A stretch of DNA of 64,000 nt from Pegoplata infirma (Eukaryota > Arthropoda > Insecta > Diptera > Anthomyiidae): positions 197,035,640 through 197,099,639 of the forward strand of contig OY992540.1 in NCBI GenBank assembly GCA_963921195.1. Reading direction: 5' to 3'. The position numbers and the translations under genes are program-made. Positions 20,654-31,111 of this stretch are shown here, piece after piece. The notes under the pieces are model-generated. The model made no database searches. It had not been told where the DNA came from and saw nothing but the letters and a program-made list of their open reading frames with translations. The stretch's first letter is position 1, and every line of letters starts with the position of its first letter.

Positions 20654-22970
20654 TGTGATGCAATTTTATTTTCCAGCTGGGGTAAACTTAGTTTGTCCAG
20701 GATCGGCAAAGGTTTGCTTCCTTTGAATCAGTAAGAGGGCTAGGAAGAGCGATCTTACGTAGTACACACAATGTATTTAGGAGGACAATTAACAAGAGAA
20801 AAAGGTTTGAATGTAAGAAAACTAATTGAAGTGATAATCGAAACAAGAACCGTACGAAATAATCAAAGAGTTCGTGTCTTAAAGTGTTCAAAGTAAGCAA
20901 AAACGAAATAGTCAAAAGATTTCGTGCCTTAAATACAAACTACGAATGGAATAAACAGAAGATTTCGGTGTTAACTACGAACGAAATAAACAAAGGATTT
21001 CGTATATAAAATATTAACGAAGTAATCAAAAGACTTCGTAAATAAACTATGAACGAAATAAGCAAAAGATTTCGTTATAAACTACCAACGAAATAAACAA
21101 AGGATTTCGTATATACAATATTAACGAAGTAATCAAAAGACTTCGTAAATAAACTACGAATGAAATAAGCAAAAGATTTCGTGTCTAAACTACAAACGAA
21201 ATAAACAAAGGATTTCGTATATAAAATATTAACGAAGTAATCAAAAGACTTCGTGAATAAACTACGAACGAAATAAGCAAAAGATTTCGTTATTAACTAC
21301 AAACGAAATAAACAAAGGATTGCGTATACAAACTATTAACGAAGTAATCAAAAGACTTCGTAAATAAACTACGAACGAAATAAGCAAAAGATTTCGTTAT
21401 AAACTACCAACGAAATAAACAACGGATTTCGTATATAAAATATTAACGAAGTATTCAAAAGACTTCGTGAATAAACTACGAACGAAATAAGCAAAAGATT
21501 TCGTGTCTAAACTACAAACGAAATAAGCAAAGGATTTCGTATTTAAAATATTAACGAAGTAATCAAAAGACTTCGTGAATAAACTACGAACGAAATAAGC
21601 AAAAGATTTCGTTACAAACTACAAACGAAATAAACAAAGGCTTTCGTATACAAACTATTAACGAAGTAATCAAAAGACTTCGTAAATAAACTACGAACGA
21701 AATAAGCAAAAGATTTCGTTATAAACTACCAACGAAATAAACAACGGATTTCGTATATAAAATATTAACGAAGTAATCAAAAGACTTCGTGAATAAACTA
21801 CGAACGAAATAAGCAAAAGATTTCGTGTCTAAACTACAAACGAAATAAGCAAAGGATTTCGTATATAAAATATTAACGAAGTAATCAAAAGACTTCGTGA
21901 ATAAACTACTAACGAAATAAGCAAAAGATTTCGTTATAAACTACGAATGAAATAAGCAAAAGATTTCAAATATAAAATAGTAGCGAAGTAATCAAAAGAC
22001 TTCGTGAATAAACTACGAACGAAATAAACAAAAGATTTCGTTATAAACTACAAACGAAATAAACAAAGGATTTCGTATACAAACTATTAACGAAGTAATC
22101 AAAAGACTTCGTGAATAAACTACGAACGAAATAATCAAAAGATTTCGTTATAAACTACAAACGAAATAAACAAAGGATTTCGTATACAAACTATTAACGA
22201 AGTAATCAAAAGACTTCGTAAATAAACTACGAACGAAATAAGCAAAAGATTTCGTATATAAAATAGTAACGAAGTAGTCAAAAGACTTCGTGAATGAACT
22301 ACGAACGAAATAAGCAAAAGATTTCGTTATAAACTACGAACGAAATAAGCAAAAGATTTCGTATATAAAATAGTAACGAAGTAATCAAAAGACTTCGTGA
22401 ATAAACTAAATAACGAAGTAATCAAAAGACTTCGTATATAAACTAAATACGAAATAAACGAGAGATTTCGTATATAAACGGGTTGGATACGGTTTGGGTA
22501 TTACTAACAGGGAATACTGGATAATTCAGGTTCGGAAAAATATTAACTGGAAATACGGGTTCGGGAAATATTGACAAAAAATACTGGATAAATCAGGTTC
22601 GGGAAACAGGATATACTGGATAAATACGGTTCGGAAAATATTTACAGGAAATACGGTACAAACTAGTAACTACATACCAACTTCGACTTAAGTCGAAATT
22701 GCGAACAAGAATCTGGTCGGCTTACGGTTATACATCGTATATTCTACGAAGTATACACGAACTCCAACTGGTTTCTCGTTCTTTTGGTTGATAAAACTTT
22801 GACATTATATGTCTACAGTTTTATAGACCAAATGAGAATTATGACTCATTACCATTTGTTTGATGAATAAATCATATTAGGTATAGGGAAAAGTAGTTGA
22901 TCACCGGTATAGGAAAAAGTACTTTCCTATATTTAAATAAATATATTATTATTTGTAACGTCACGTTACA
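20654..22970. mobile_element. Solo LTR-like insertion, TSD TAGT
   Basis: The insert starts TGTGATGC and ends GTTACA, so it has TGT..ACA tips, and is flanked by TAGT at 20650-20653 and 22971-22974. The second copy of the host element (inverse of 43900-43960) reads TTATTAGTAATGG without the insert, proving it. A 4-bp TSD with TG..CA ends is the LTR-retrotransposon pattern. The right part has an AATAAA (about 22866) and a terminal palindrome TGTAACGTCACGTTACA. At 2.3 kb it is long for an LTR, because most of it is satellite. No internal coding region or second LTR remains. Confidence 0.6.
20857..22478. repeat. Hairpin satellite, about 36-bp monomer, 107-bp higher-order unit
   Basis: About 45 monomers carry ACGAAAT..ATTTCGT or ACGAAGT..ACTTCGT dyads of 7 bp around 9-nt loops (AAGCAAAAG, AATCAAAAG), joined by AAACTA or ATATT spacers. 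ACGAAGTAATCAAAAGAC recurs every 107-108 bp (21016, 21123, 21231, 21338, 21445, 21553, 21660, 21767, 21875), giving a three-monomer higher-order repeat. The two monomer classes differ by paired substitutions (A/T to G/C) that preserve the stem. Confidence 0.9.
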
Positions 22971-23396
22971 TAGTAATGGTAACAGACTTTTTTGTAAGGA
23001 ATACTAACAAATTTTTATGAGTGTAGGTGTGTTCAGAGAAATTGTTTGGAATAAAAAAATATTGTGGGTCGGTCATATATTTTATTGGTCTAAGGGCACT
23101 CTTAGGGCAGTTAGAGCGGTTGGAGCAAATTTAAAAAAAAATCGTTTTGTGTGGGAGCCCCCTTAGAAATTAGAGGTAGGGTATTAGCTTGTTCCGAAGA
23201 AATGTTTAGGCGTAAAAGAAATTTGAGTAAAGGAACAAACTACCAATTTTTAAAAATTCGATATCTTTTGAATGGGTCATCAAAAAAATCAAAATTTATC
23301 ACGAAGGAGTTTTCGAAAGGTACTAAAAATTGCCAACAAATTGGGAAAATCTAAAAAAAAATTATTCAAAGTGTCCGATTTGACATGGAAAGCCCC

Positions 23397-24960
23397 ATAT
23401 ACAAAATTTTTCGAAAAAAAAATCGCGGAATTTTTTTTTTCGGGGAAACATTTTTTTTCGCAAAAAAAAACATGTGTTCTAAATTTATATTTAAAAACTA
23501 TACCAAAAGCATACAAATTTAATTTTTGTTGTTCTTTAGCTTTACAATTTTAAATCGCGAATATCGGGAATACCATTGAATTCAGCGTACCCAAATTAGC
23601 TTTAACAGCAGGGTGCCCAGCTTGTTAATTTTTGCGACTAGAAAAGTGTTATTATTAAATAAGTAAATCGGAAAAAACTAAAAAAGGTCAACTTCCCCTG
23701 TACAAACCCCTAAAAATTTGTTTGGGCCGCTAAAAAAAAGAATGTGTAATTAAATTTCACGAAGATCGGAGGGTGACACTAACAAGGGAAGTCTCTCTAG
23801 TGTCAGCCGCGGATCTTTGTGGAATTGGTTTTATTTTGTATGAGCAGAAAAAATAAAGGGACACGTAGTTTTTTTAGCTGCCCAAATTCATATTTAGGGG
23901 GTAAAAAGGAGGGGGAAGACAAGGCCATTTTTCAGTTTTTTCCTTTATCTCCTATATTATGCAGAGAAACCTAGTCATGTTACATACCAAATGGGTATAA
24001 GGTCTTTGGAAAACCTATCAACGTGTGCTAAGAACGTGTCCAAACATGCACAACTTTTCGTAATATTGAGTAAAATACCAAAATTTTACGACATTTTTGT
24101 TAATAAGTCGAAAAATATTAGCTTCTTTGGCCCGTTGTTAGCACCAGGAGATAGGTATTTTTAATACCTTTAATCTGATATCCCTTGTACCTAAACTGAA
24201 AAAGGTCAATTTCCCCCCATAAAATTCGACACCCATAAAAATGAGTTTGGGCCGCTAAAAAAAAATACGTGTCGAATTAATTTTCGTTCTTAACAACATA
24301 TCCAAATTTAATGAAGATCGGAGGGTGACACCAGGGAGACTTCCCTTGTAAGGGTGTTAGACTTCCTGTGTGAGTCCAAGACACAAACATTTTTTTTGTT
24401 GTATTTTTTCGTGTAAAACAAGAAAAAAATGCTTTAGGAAAATGTTTTCAATTTACAAATAGCAATATCTCGAAAACCTTTCGATCGATTTAAATTTTTT
24501 TTGATATTCCTGTTCAGTGCATACATAATGCATGACAAATACAAAAATGGAATTCCTATGGTTAGCGGTAGAGGAAAAATAATGCATTTTTACATTTCTC
24601 TTTCTGCGATGATAAATTCAACCATTATAAACTTTTCTTCTAACTTTTATGGAGCCTTCCACAAAAATTTTAAAATTACTTCAAATAACAGCCACCACAA
24701 AAAGGCAAGAAAATGGGTTTTAAAGACACCGTCCTAATGTTTTTTTATAATAAATAAAAATATTTTAAAGATTTTTTGAAAGACTTTGCTTGGCAAAGTT
24801 TTTTTATTAAGAAAATTTAAACCGAAAATTCTAAAGCACTTTATTTTTCTAGCTCAAATTCCACCAACTGTTTTTCAACCCATATAGAAATTCTCTTTTT
24901 TTTCTAGCACAAATTCCACCAACTGTTTTCACAACCCATATAGACATTTAAATAGGTTTT
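23397..24960. other. Interval with a repeated GATCGGAGGGTGACAC module
   Basis: Two related modules, about 23660-23830 and 24195-24370, share GGTCAA.TTCCCC, TTTGGGCCGCTAAAAAAAA, ATGAAGATCGGAGGGTGACAC and GGGA.A.TTCCCT. They look like diverged direct copies of a dispersed repeat. AATTCCACCAACTGTTTT is also doubled at 24857 and 24910. No gene is recognised. Confidence 0.45.
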
Positions 24961-25249
24961 CTTTTTAGCGGCTTTCAGCATACAGCATCTATTATGTATG
25001 TCTGTGTCTCTGACCCAAAAAAAAAGCCAAACGGAAAATATAAAACTTACACACACAGAATGCAACTGAATTCAAATAGAAGAAAAATAAAACAGAGTGG
25101 CAAATAAAAATGAAGTTGAATTAACAAATAAACATTGAAAAAGTAAAAAAAAAGAAAAAAATACAAAAAATTAGGAACAGAAACGAAATGTTGTCTTTTT
25201 GCATGAACTAACATGCATACATGCCTCCTGCTGCATGCACACATACATA
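24961..25249. other. Low-repeat interval, possibly host sequence
   Basis: Mixed-composition sequence with CA-rich runs and GCATGCACACATAC near the Tc1 insertion site. It resembles host untranslated or intronic DNA. No exon is supported. Confidence 0.3.
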
Positions 25250-26912
25250 CAGTGCCGGTCAAAAAAATAGCACCAATGACAAAATCTCTATTCATTCAAT
25301 TAAAACAAAATATTATGTGCGTATTCGTTTAAAGTGACTATGCAATGCTCTTATACTAAGTCTAAACCCCTTAAATGTTTTTACTTTTTCCAAAAATTGT
25401 GGACGGTTCTTTTTTAATGATCCATATTTAAAAAAAACTCCGAATTAGTGCAGTCAATAAAATAGCACCGAATTACAAAATGTCTTTAAAAAAATTTATA
25501 ATGTTTTAATTATTAAAGTAAAAGTGTTAAATACTAAAGAAAGATAGTTTTTATTTATAAAAAAAATTAATTCATTACAAAATTTCATATTTATTTTCAT
25601 AAAAATATGATGTGGAAAGAATTACACTCCTCAAAAACGTTCTTTTGTAAAAAAATATGATTTCTGAACATAAACCATATTCTGAAAAAGGCAAATTGGT
25701 TGGATGCGCTTATAAATGATTGGAAATTCAACAAAATTAACTTTAGAGCTTGAAAAACTTATTCACAAGCGACGTTTGTCAACATTAGTGGTTAGGTGTT
25801 TGTAAAGACAATGGAAGAAACACTCATTGACGGCAGCTCCAGAGCTAAAAAAGGACAGCAAATGGCGAAAATGTTCGTCAAAGATTACAAAACAACAACA
25901 TTAAAGCTTGTAGATTCGGAAAAGTGCGCCTACTCTCACTTAAGCATGCTGCAAGTCGTTTGAAGTTTGCTAACAGTAACTCAGAATGACCAGCTTAAAA
26001 GTGGATCAATGATCTATGGGCAAATGAATCCAATGATGTTATATTTGGAGACATGGGATCACATACCTATGTCAGAAGACCCTAAAACGCGGAATTCAAT
26101 CCAAAATTCGAAATAAAAATAACTTTTAAAGGTGCTTATGGTGTGGGGGATATTTTCCTACTGTGGAGTGGGGTTCATATATTGGACCATGGCTCACATA
26201 TTGGACTAGGACAACCGTGGATATACACTTAACGTTTATATTCTCCATAAAGTAATGTTGCAATAAGTTTCTAAGCAAATGCCACTAATTTAGGTCTTTT
26301 AGCACGTCAATTACCCAAAGCATGACGGGAAATTGACAACAAATTGGGTCTTGACAATAAAGTAAACGTGATGGAATGGCCTGGTCAGTCCCCAGATCTA
26401 GACCAAATCGATAGTTGATGGACAGATATAGAGAAGGGAGTGTCTCGAATACAACCAACTTGTAATGAAGCTCTTTGGGTGGCTGTTCAGCAATTCTGGA
26501 ACTGAATTTCGAATTAAAGATCCAAAAATCTCGCGAATTCGGTACAAAAACGTTGTACAGAGGTAATTGTCAACAATGAGCGTTCGACATTTTTTTTTTA
26601 ATATTTAAAGATATCACAACAATGCTGAATTCATAATCCATTCGTTTTTTCAAATTTAAGAAATTAATTTTAATACAAAAAGTACTGTGGTGCTATTTTT
26701 TGACCGAGTCTTTTTTAAGTTTTTTTAAAAACTCTGAAAATTTTTAATAAAATAAAAAACCAAATTAGCCTTTTCTTATGTAATATTGTTTCACACTCTT
26801 GTATCTTATGTATCTTATGACACGTTATCAGTGACATAAGTTCAAATTGTTAAAAAAAAACCAACGAAGAAAATTTTGTTTTATACTGGTGCTATTTTTT
26901 TGACCGCAGCTG
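25250..26912 (+). mobile_element. Tc1-like element, near full length
   Basis: TA flanks both ends (25248-25249, 26913-26914). The outer tips are CAGTGCCGGTCAAAAAAAT and, reverse-complemented, CAGCTGCGGTCAAAAAAAT. A second pair of TIR-like repeats lies about 200 bp inside each end (GTCAATAAAATAGCACC near 25463; GGTGCTATTTTTTGACCG near 26691), the IR/DR plan of Sleeping Beauty-type Tc1 elements. The length of 1,663 bp matches intact Tc1 elements. The coding region is decayed. Confidence 0.9.
25800..26600 (+). pseudogene. Tc1 transposase, broken
   Basis: Frame-shifted pieces keep the order of a Tc1 DD(E/D) transposase. Near 25860-25975 is VRQRLQNNNIKA then KHAASRLKFAN, the end of the DNA-binding part. 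At 26000-26110 is WINDLWANESNDVIFGD, where the expected DES aspartate reads NES, then SHTYVRRP and EFNPKFEIK. At 26315-26345 the PKH box follows a changed catalytic aspartate (NYPKH). At 26368-26410 is VNVMEWPGQSPDLDQID, retaining the third box. Later come TCNEALWVAVQQFWN and a RCTEVIVNN-like tail. Several stops and frameshifts exclude activity. Two catalytic positions have been lost. Confidence 0.8.
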
Positions 26913-27985
26913 TACAAACGTACTTGTCGTATATTTTTACAAATACACAAAGTGACAATTTGATATATTGCTTGTAACTTGTGTAAACATGTTAAAAAAA
27001 ATTTTATAAACATGTAAAACTGTGTAAAACAGCACACATACAAAAACACACACACATACACAGTATTGCACTGCACTACATTTAAGTTTAAACCAACCAA
27101 AGAATTCATGTATCATCATGCCGCCAGAAGAAACATGAAAAACAAATTCTAGGAAAAACAAAATGCGGGAGTGGAGGAGATAGTGAAAATATATACAAAT
27201 AACGAAAAAGGATCTCAAAAAGGCATTTTTGTTAAGCTATTGATGTGGGTTACAAAATTTCTTCATATAACAACAACACAACAGTAAAAACAACGGCAAA
27301 CAATACTAAAAACACTAACACAAATAAAACCATCATCAACAACATCAACTTGTACATGATGTCTACTAAATGCTGGTACATTCTACTACTACATACAAAC
27401 ATATTACTCGTGTACATAAAACAACTTACACATTTGAGTAAAATGTATTTCGACATGTTTAACCTGTTAACTGACACGTCAAAATTGCAAAGGGATTTTA
27501 TGTGAAGGATGTTTCAAAAAACACGTTTAACTCAATCTAGCACAAAAACAGCAAAACAGCGAAACACATATCCTCTTATATCGGGAAAAGAGAACTTGGA
27601 AAAGTTTCCAATATGGTACCAAACCATATCAAACCAAATCGGAATATTTTTATATATCTGGAAATATCGGCGTATTCAGAGGGGGGTGGGGGGTATAAAA
27701 ATAACAAAAAAAATATTATATGTATTGGAAAACACAAAATCTCACGAAAATAATCAAAAAATATTTTGTTGTTGTTTTTGGTCCCTGTTGTTTTTGGTCC
27801 TTCACACGCCGTTGTCTGGTACAATTCTCTTAATTTGTAAAAACTAATCATAAAATGAAACAATTTTGGAAAATGGTAATCAACACTTTTTACATTCTTC
27901 AGTTCTTTTGGTTTAGGAAGTATGAACAAGTTGAAACTGATATGGGTTTCACCTTGTTCATAAATTGCATGCAAACCCACCATTA
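26913..27985. other. Low-repeat interval, possibly host sequence
   Basis: It includes CA-rich runs (27040-27062), an AAC/ACA-rich purine-poor stretch (27265-27350) like some fly 5' UTRs, and a G-run near 27682. Open frames of 75-135 codons exist on both strands but are AT-driven and overlap one another. No domain is recognised. Confidence 0.35.
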
Positions 27986-28003
27986 AGGGGCGAAGGAGCT
28001 AAC

Positions 28004-28626
28004 CGGCTTGGTGGAACTCCGACATTGCCAATTCACGATCTGTGTGTCGGAAACTGTTCAACAATGCTAACAGATCAGGTAACTGGTCTGCTTAAAAAGC
28101 CTCTGTGAACAGTTTTAAAAATCTGATAAAGACGCCGAAGCAGCAATCCTGGAGAGAATTCTGTGGCGGCGTGGTAAACTTTTCAGAGACCAGTCGCCTA
28201 TGCAAAATCCTTTCGAAAGCTCCCTCTGCCCCTAGCTATATACAAAAGCAAGTTGGCAGTTGGACAACCAGCGCCGAAGAGTCCCATGACGAAATTATGA
28301 ATGCGCACTTTCCTGGTTGTCTTCCCGTTTCCGACATGGAAGACATTCCTGTTACGCCTGAGTCCTGCGTAGTCAATCTGCCCATTGGGGAGAATAGACT
28401 ACGTTGGGCCATGAGAAGCTTCGCACCCTATATATCACCGGGTCCCGATGGTATCATCCCGGCAGACCTTCAATTGAATGCTGATTGGATAATACCATTA
28501 CTTGCCAGTATATATCCGGCCTGTCTTAGATGGTCTTACATCCCTAGAAAATGGACCACCTCTGAGGTGGTTTTCATCCCAAAGGGTGGGAAGACATCCC
28601 ATACGAAACCGAAGAAAGGATTATAG
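28004..28626 (+). pseudogene. LINE reverse transcriptase, N-terminal half
   Basis: From PAWWNSDIANSRSVCRKLF (28004) one frame continues, past one in-frame TAA at 28093, through QQSWREFCGG, the RT-1 block SFAPYISPGPDGIIPADLQ (about 28420-28475), PRKWTTSEVVFIPKGGK and KTSHTKPKKGL, ending at TAG 28624-28626. The KDYRLI block follows in another frame. The next piece, TLSAFLDIEGALNNVK with NLGVPNTITRFVMNLL (28766-28880), retains the first catalytic aspartate region, but the segment holding the YADD box is deleted before VNAGKTNLVKFLKRNKIP (about 28915-28975). Confidence 0.8.
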
Positions 28627-29039
28627 ACTCATCCATCAGGATGTCCTTCAATCTAGAGTTACTATCTGCCTCCCAACGTGCATACAATAAGGGCAAGTCA
28701 GTGGAGACGGCACTACACCCTCTTGTTCGATTAATCGAGAGATCCCTGTAATACAAGGAGTACACTCTGTCTGCCTTTCTCGATATAGAAGGTGCCTTAA
28801 ACAATGTCAAACCTGAAGCAATCAGGTCTGCCCTGGACAACTTGGGGGTGCCTAATACAATAACCAGATTTGTCATGAACCTGCTCGGAAAGTCTGGCAG
28901 TCGGGCAGTCTGGGGGTAAATGCAGGCAAAACTAATCTTGTTAAATTTTTGAAAAGGAACAAGATTCCTAGGTTCATTCCACCGACATAAGGCTGAATTG
29001 AACTCACGGTGTCCGAGTTTGCTTTGGAACTTGTACACT

Positions 29040-30010
29040 CAAGCGAGAGTGGCAAAGGCAAACGTAGCCATCTATTGATGTATGAAAGTCATTAGGAGCA
29101 ACTGCGGTCTTACTCCCCGAAATGTCAGTTGGCTATACAATACGGTCATCAGGCCCATACCTCTGTATGGAGTATCCGTTTGGTGGGTGGTGACACATAA
29201 GGCCATTCACCAAAAGGCTTTCAATAGGATCCTTAGAACAAGTGCGCTGCTGATTACAGCCGCAATTAGCTCCACTCCGACGAAAGGACTACTTGCTATG
29301 CTTCATTGGCTGCCAGTAGACCTTCTCGCAATACATCTAGCCGAGAACACAGCCACTAGGCTTGCGGCAATAAATGGTCAGCATGGTGCCGCATTGAACA
29401 TCGACTACTGCACCCCTATATCTTCGTTCCAAACTATGTTTGTAACAAGGATTCCGGACAGGTCCGATTGGACGGAGTGTCTACACATTTCTGAGGAGAC
29501 ACTTGAGGTTTTTACTGATGGCTCAAAAATGGACGACCTGCTCTCATTTCGACTATCGGACCATTGTAGCGTATTTCAAGCCGAGATCATGGCTATAAAA
29601 CGGGCTAAGGATATCTGTATTTTCACCGACTACAAAGTGGGTATTAAATCCCTAGCAGGTGTGACTACCACATCTGAAATTGTCCAAGAATGCTGGGCGT
29701 CTCTTTTTGAGATGGCGAGACATTCAAATCTGGCACTCATTTGGGTGCCTGGGCATATGGGTATAAATGGCAATAGTGTTGCCGATGAATGAGCCAGGCG
29801 TGCTGCGACCCTACTTTCCAATGAGATCGACCATACGCCTGGCATCCCGCTCAATGCGAGTAAGAGGCTGAACGAAATTACACTATTTCAGATAGCCAAC
29901 GAAAGATGGCGACGCGAATCCACGTGTTTTTATACAGTGCACGCTTCAGCGCACACGCCAGTAAAATGGGAATTCCCTACAATGACTAATGCGTTTGATG
30001 TCAGGATGTG
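29040..30010 (+). pseudogene. LINE RT C-terminus and RNase H
   Basis: The frame 29082-29792 reads the RT C-terminal block (SNCGLTPRNVSWLYNTVIRP, LYGVSVWW, KAFNRILRTSALLITAA, LLAMLHWLPVDLLAIHLAE). RNase H follows: FTDGSK (first D, about 29515), VFQAEIMAIKRA (E), IFTDYKVGIKSL (D, normally TDS), and LIWVPGHMGINGNSVADE (last D). About 15 residues after DGSKMDD are missing in frame relative to the usual spacing. A stop TGA directly after VADE (29790) breaks the frame, and the same frame continues as ARRAATLLSNEIDHTPGIP. Confidence 0.85.
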
Positions 30011-30215
30011 GAGGAGGAAGATACGGTAGCGCACTACCGAAGAGAGCTAACAACAAGTACTATCAGTAGATGATTGTGTTCATGCTACAATCTAAAGACA
30101 AATAAAAATGTACTTTCACTTACCAGATGGAACTGCCGTACATTCCCTGGAGCGATCACCGGGCACTGCCTTCTAGGTTACACTACTAAACACCGAAAAT
30201 GCAACGGGGACGTGA

Positions 30216-30465
30216 CCTGATACACTTGATAACAATAGTTTTGCTGTTGAAAAATCGGGTCATTAAACTTTTCCATCACATCAGGTTTTTGAAAATGTTG
30301 AGGTCAAAGTTAACAAAAAAAAAAAAAAAATAGCCGTTTTGGGCAGTTTTGGAAACTCATAGCGTATGAACCCGCTGTGGTGGCGACTTCAAAATAAGTC
30401 GAGGATAAAGCTTCATCATTACTCTATAAGAGGTAGAACCCATTTGGTCAGTTGCCTTAACCCTA
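30216..30465. other. Short interval, no gene seen
   Basis: Unassigned sequence with an A(16) run at 30316-30333, ending at the TA target of the next element. Confidence 0.4.
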
Positions 30466-31109
30466 CACTCAAAAGAAAAACTCTGTCAAAAAATCTGTAA
30501 AACGACTTTCAATTTGAATTAGCAATCTTTTAGCAGATTGTTCTGCTGAGAAGGATATTTTTAGTAAAATCTCTGTCATTTAGTTTAAGAAAATAACAGA
30601 CATTTTACTATGTTTATACTGATTTTGTTTGCTGAATTTCATTATTTTTTCAAGAAATTTTTTTATATAAAAAAAAAGCAGAACAGATATTTCTGCTGAT
30701 TTCAGCAGATCAATCTGCTGATTTCAGCAGAGCAATCTGCTGACAATCTGTTCTGCTTTTTTTTTATATAAAAAAATTTCTTAACAAAATAATGAAATTC
30801 AGCAAACAAAATCAGTATAAACATAGTAAAATGTCACACATGTTTAATAACTAAAACGCCAGATAAAAGTATAAGCTTCCGTAGCGTAGTGGTTAAGAAG
30901 TGTACTTTCAAATCGGAAGGTGGCGAGTTCGATGCTGGCTGGCGCCGTATGTTTTTTTTTTTTTTTTTTATTGTTATATTTATTCACCTCTTATGACAGA
31001 TATTTATCAAACCGTGTCTGCTAAAATCAGCAGATTTCTCATATGGCTCAAAATGGGTGTATTTTCAGCAGATTTTTCTGCTGATTGGACAGAGAATTTA
31101 TTTTGAGTG
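30466..31109. mobile_element. CACTCAAAA TIR MITE with CAGCAGATT repeats, TSD TA
   Basis: The ends are CACTCAAAAGAAAAACTCTGTC and its inverse GACAGAGAATTTATTTTGAGTG, with TA on both sides (30464-30465, 31110-31111). AATCTGCTGA and TCAGCAGATT units occur throughout, and 30590-30680 is repeated inverted at 30755-30830, making a hairpin core. A tRNA-like sequence lies between hairpin and right end. No protein is encoded. Confidence 0.85.
30875..30950 (+). tRNA. tRNA-like sequence inside a MITE
   Basis: GCTTCCGTAGCGTAGTGGTT matches a tRNA 5' end with A box, and GAGTTCGATGC about 40 bp later matches the B box. A CTTTC..GGAAG pairing lies where an anticodon stem should be, but loop size and T-stem pairing are imperfect. 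A T(18) run follows, like a strong Pol III terminator. It is probably a tRNA pseudogene or SINE head; the anticodon cannot be assigned. Confidence 0.4.
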
Positions 31110-31111
31110 TA

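Larger units (their letters stand above)
19365..23023 (+). mobile_element. CACTCA TIR element, copy 1, TSD TA
   Basis: The termini are CACTCAAAAAAATACG and, reverse-complemented, CACTCATAAAAATTTG. TA lies on each side (19363-19364, 23024-23025), and an empty site is known from the 12885 homologue. A diverged second copy in opposite orientation lies at 43882-45925, also with TA and an empty site. Without the LTR-like insert the element is about 1.34 kb. Tip and target suggest Tc1/mariner-type mobilisation. No transposase is present, but an exon-intron-like array is (20096-20363). Confidence 0.8.
18712..23396. mobile_element. GGGGCATTCC foldback with nested insert
   Basis: The ends are GAGGCATTCCATGTCAAAT and, reverse-complemented, GGGGCTTTCCATGTCAAAT, flanked by ATAT on both sides (18708-18711, 23397-23400). 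The arms 18712-19362 and 23026-23396 match 12107-13490. Removing the 19365-23023 insert joins AAAGGGTA to GGTGTGTTCAG, which is how the uninterrupted copy reads near 12885. No protein is encoded. Confidence 0.75.
27990..30215 (+). mobile_element. Non-LTR retrotransposon fragment with RNase H
   Basis: A 5'-truncated LINE runs in order: end of the endonuclease-RT linker, RT with internal deletions, RT C-terminus, RNase H, and a gag-like CCHC-type tail (RWNCRTFPGAITGHCLLGY near 30130-30170). GC content and codon use stand out from the surrounding DNA. An RNase H after RT and the linker PAWWNSDIANSRS suggest the R1/LOA/I group rather than jockey; the clade is not certain. No poly(A) or TSD is clear. 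Confidence 0.85.

Noticed and set aside
20857..22478. CRISPR-like appearance of regularly spaced dyad repeats
   Set aside because: There are no unique spacers, the units are head-to-tail and similar throughout, and the window is eukaryotic.
27245..27983. Overlapping 75-135 codon frames on both strands
   Set aside because: The frames overlap on opposite strands, are driven by AT/AC bias, contain no domain, and lack a conserved context.
28574..29061. Minus-strand frames of 62-154 codons
   Set aside because: They are antisense shadows of the LINE RT region, which reads in the plus direction.
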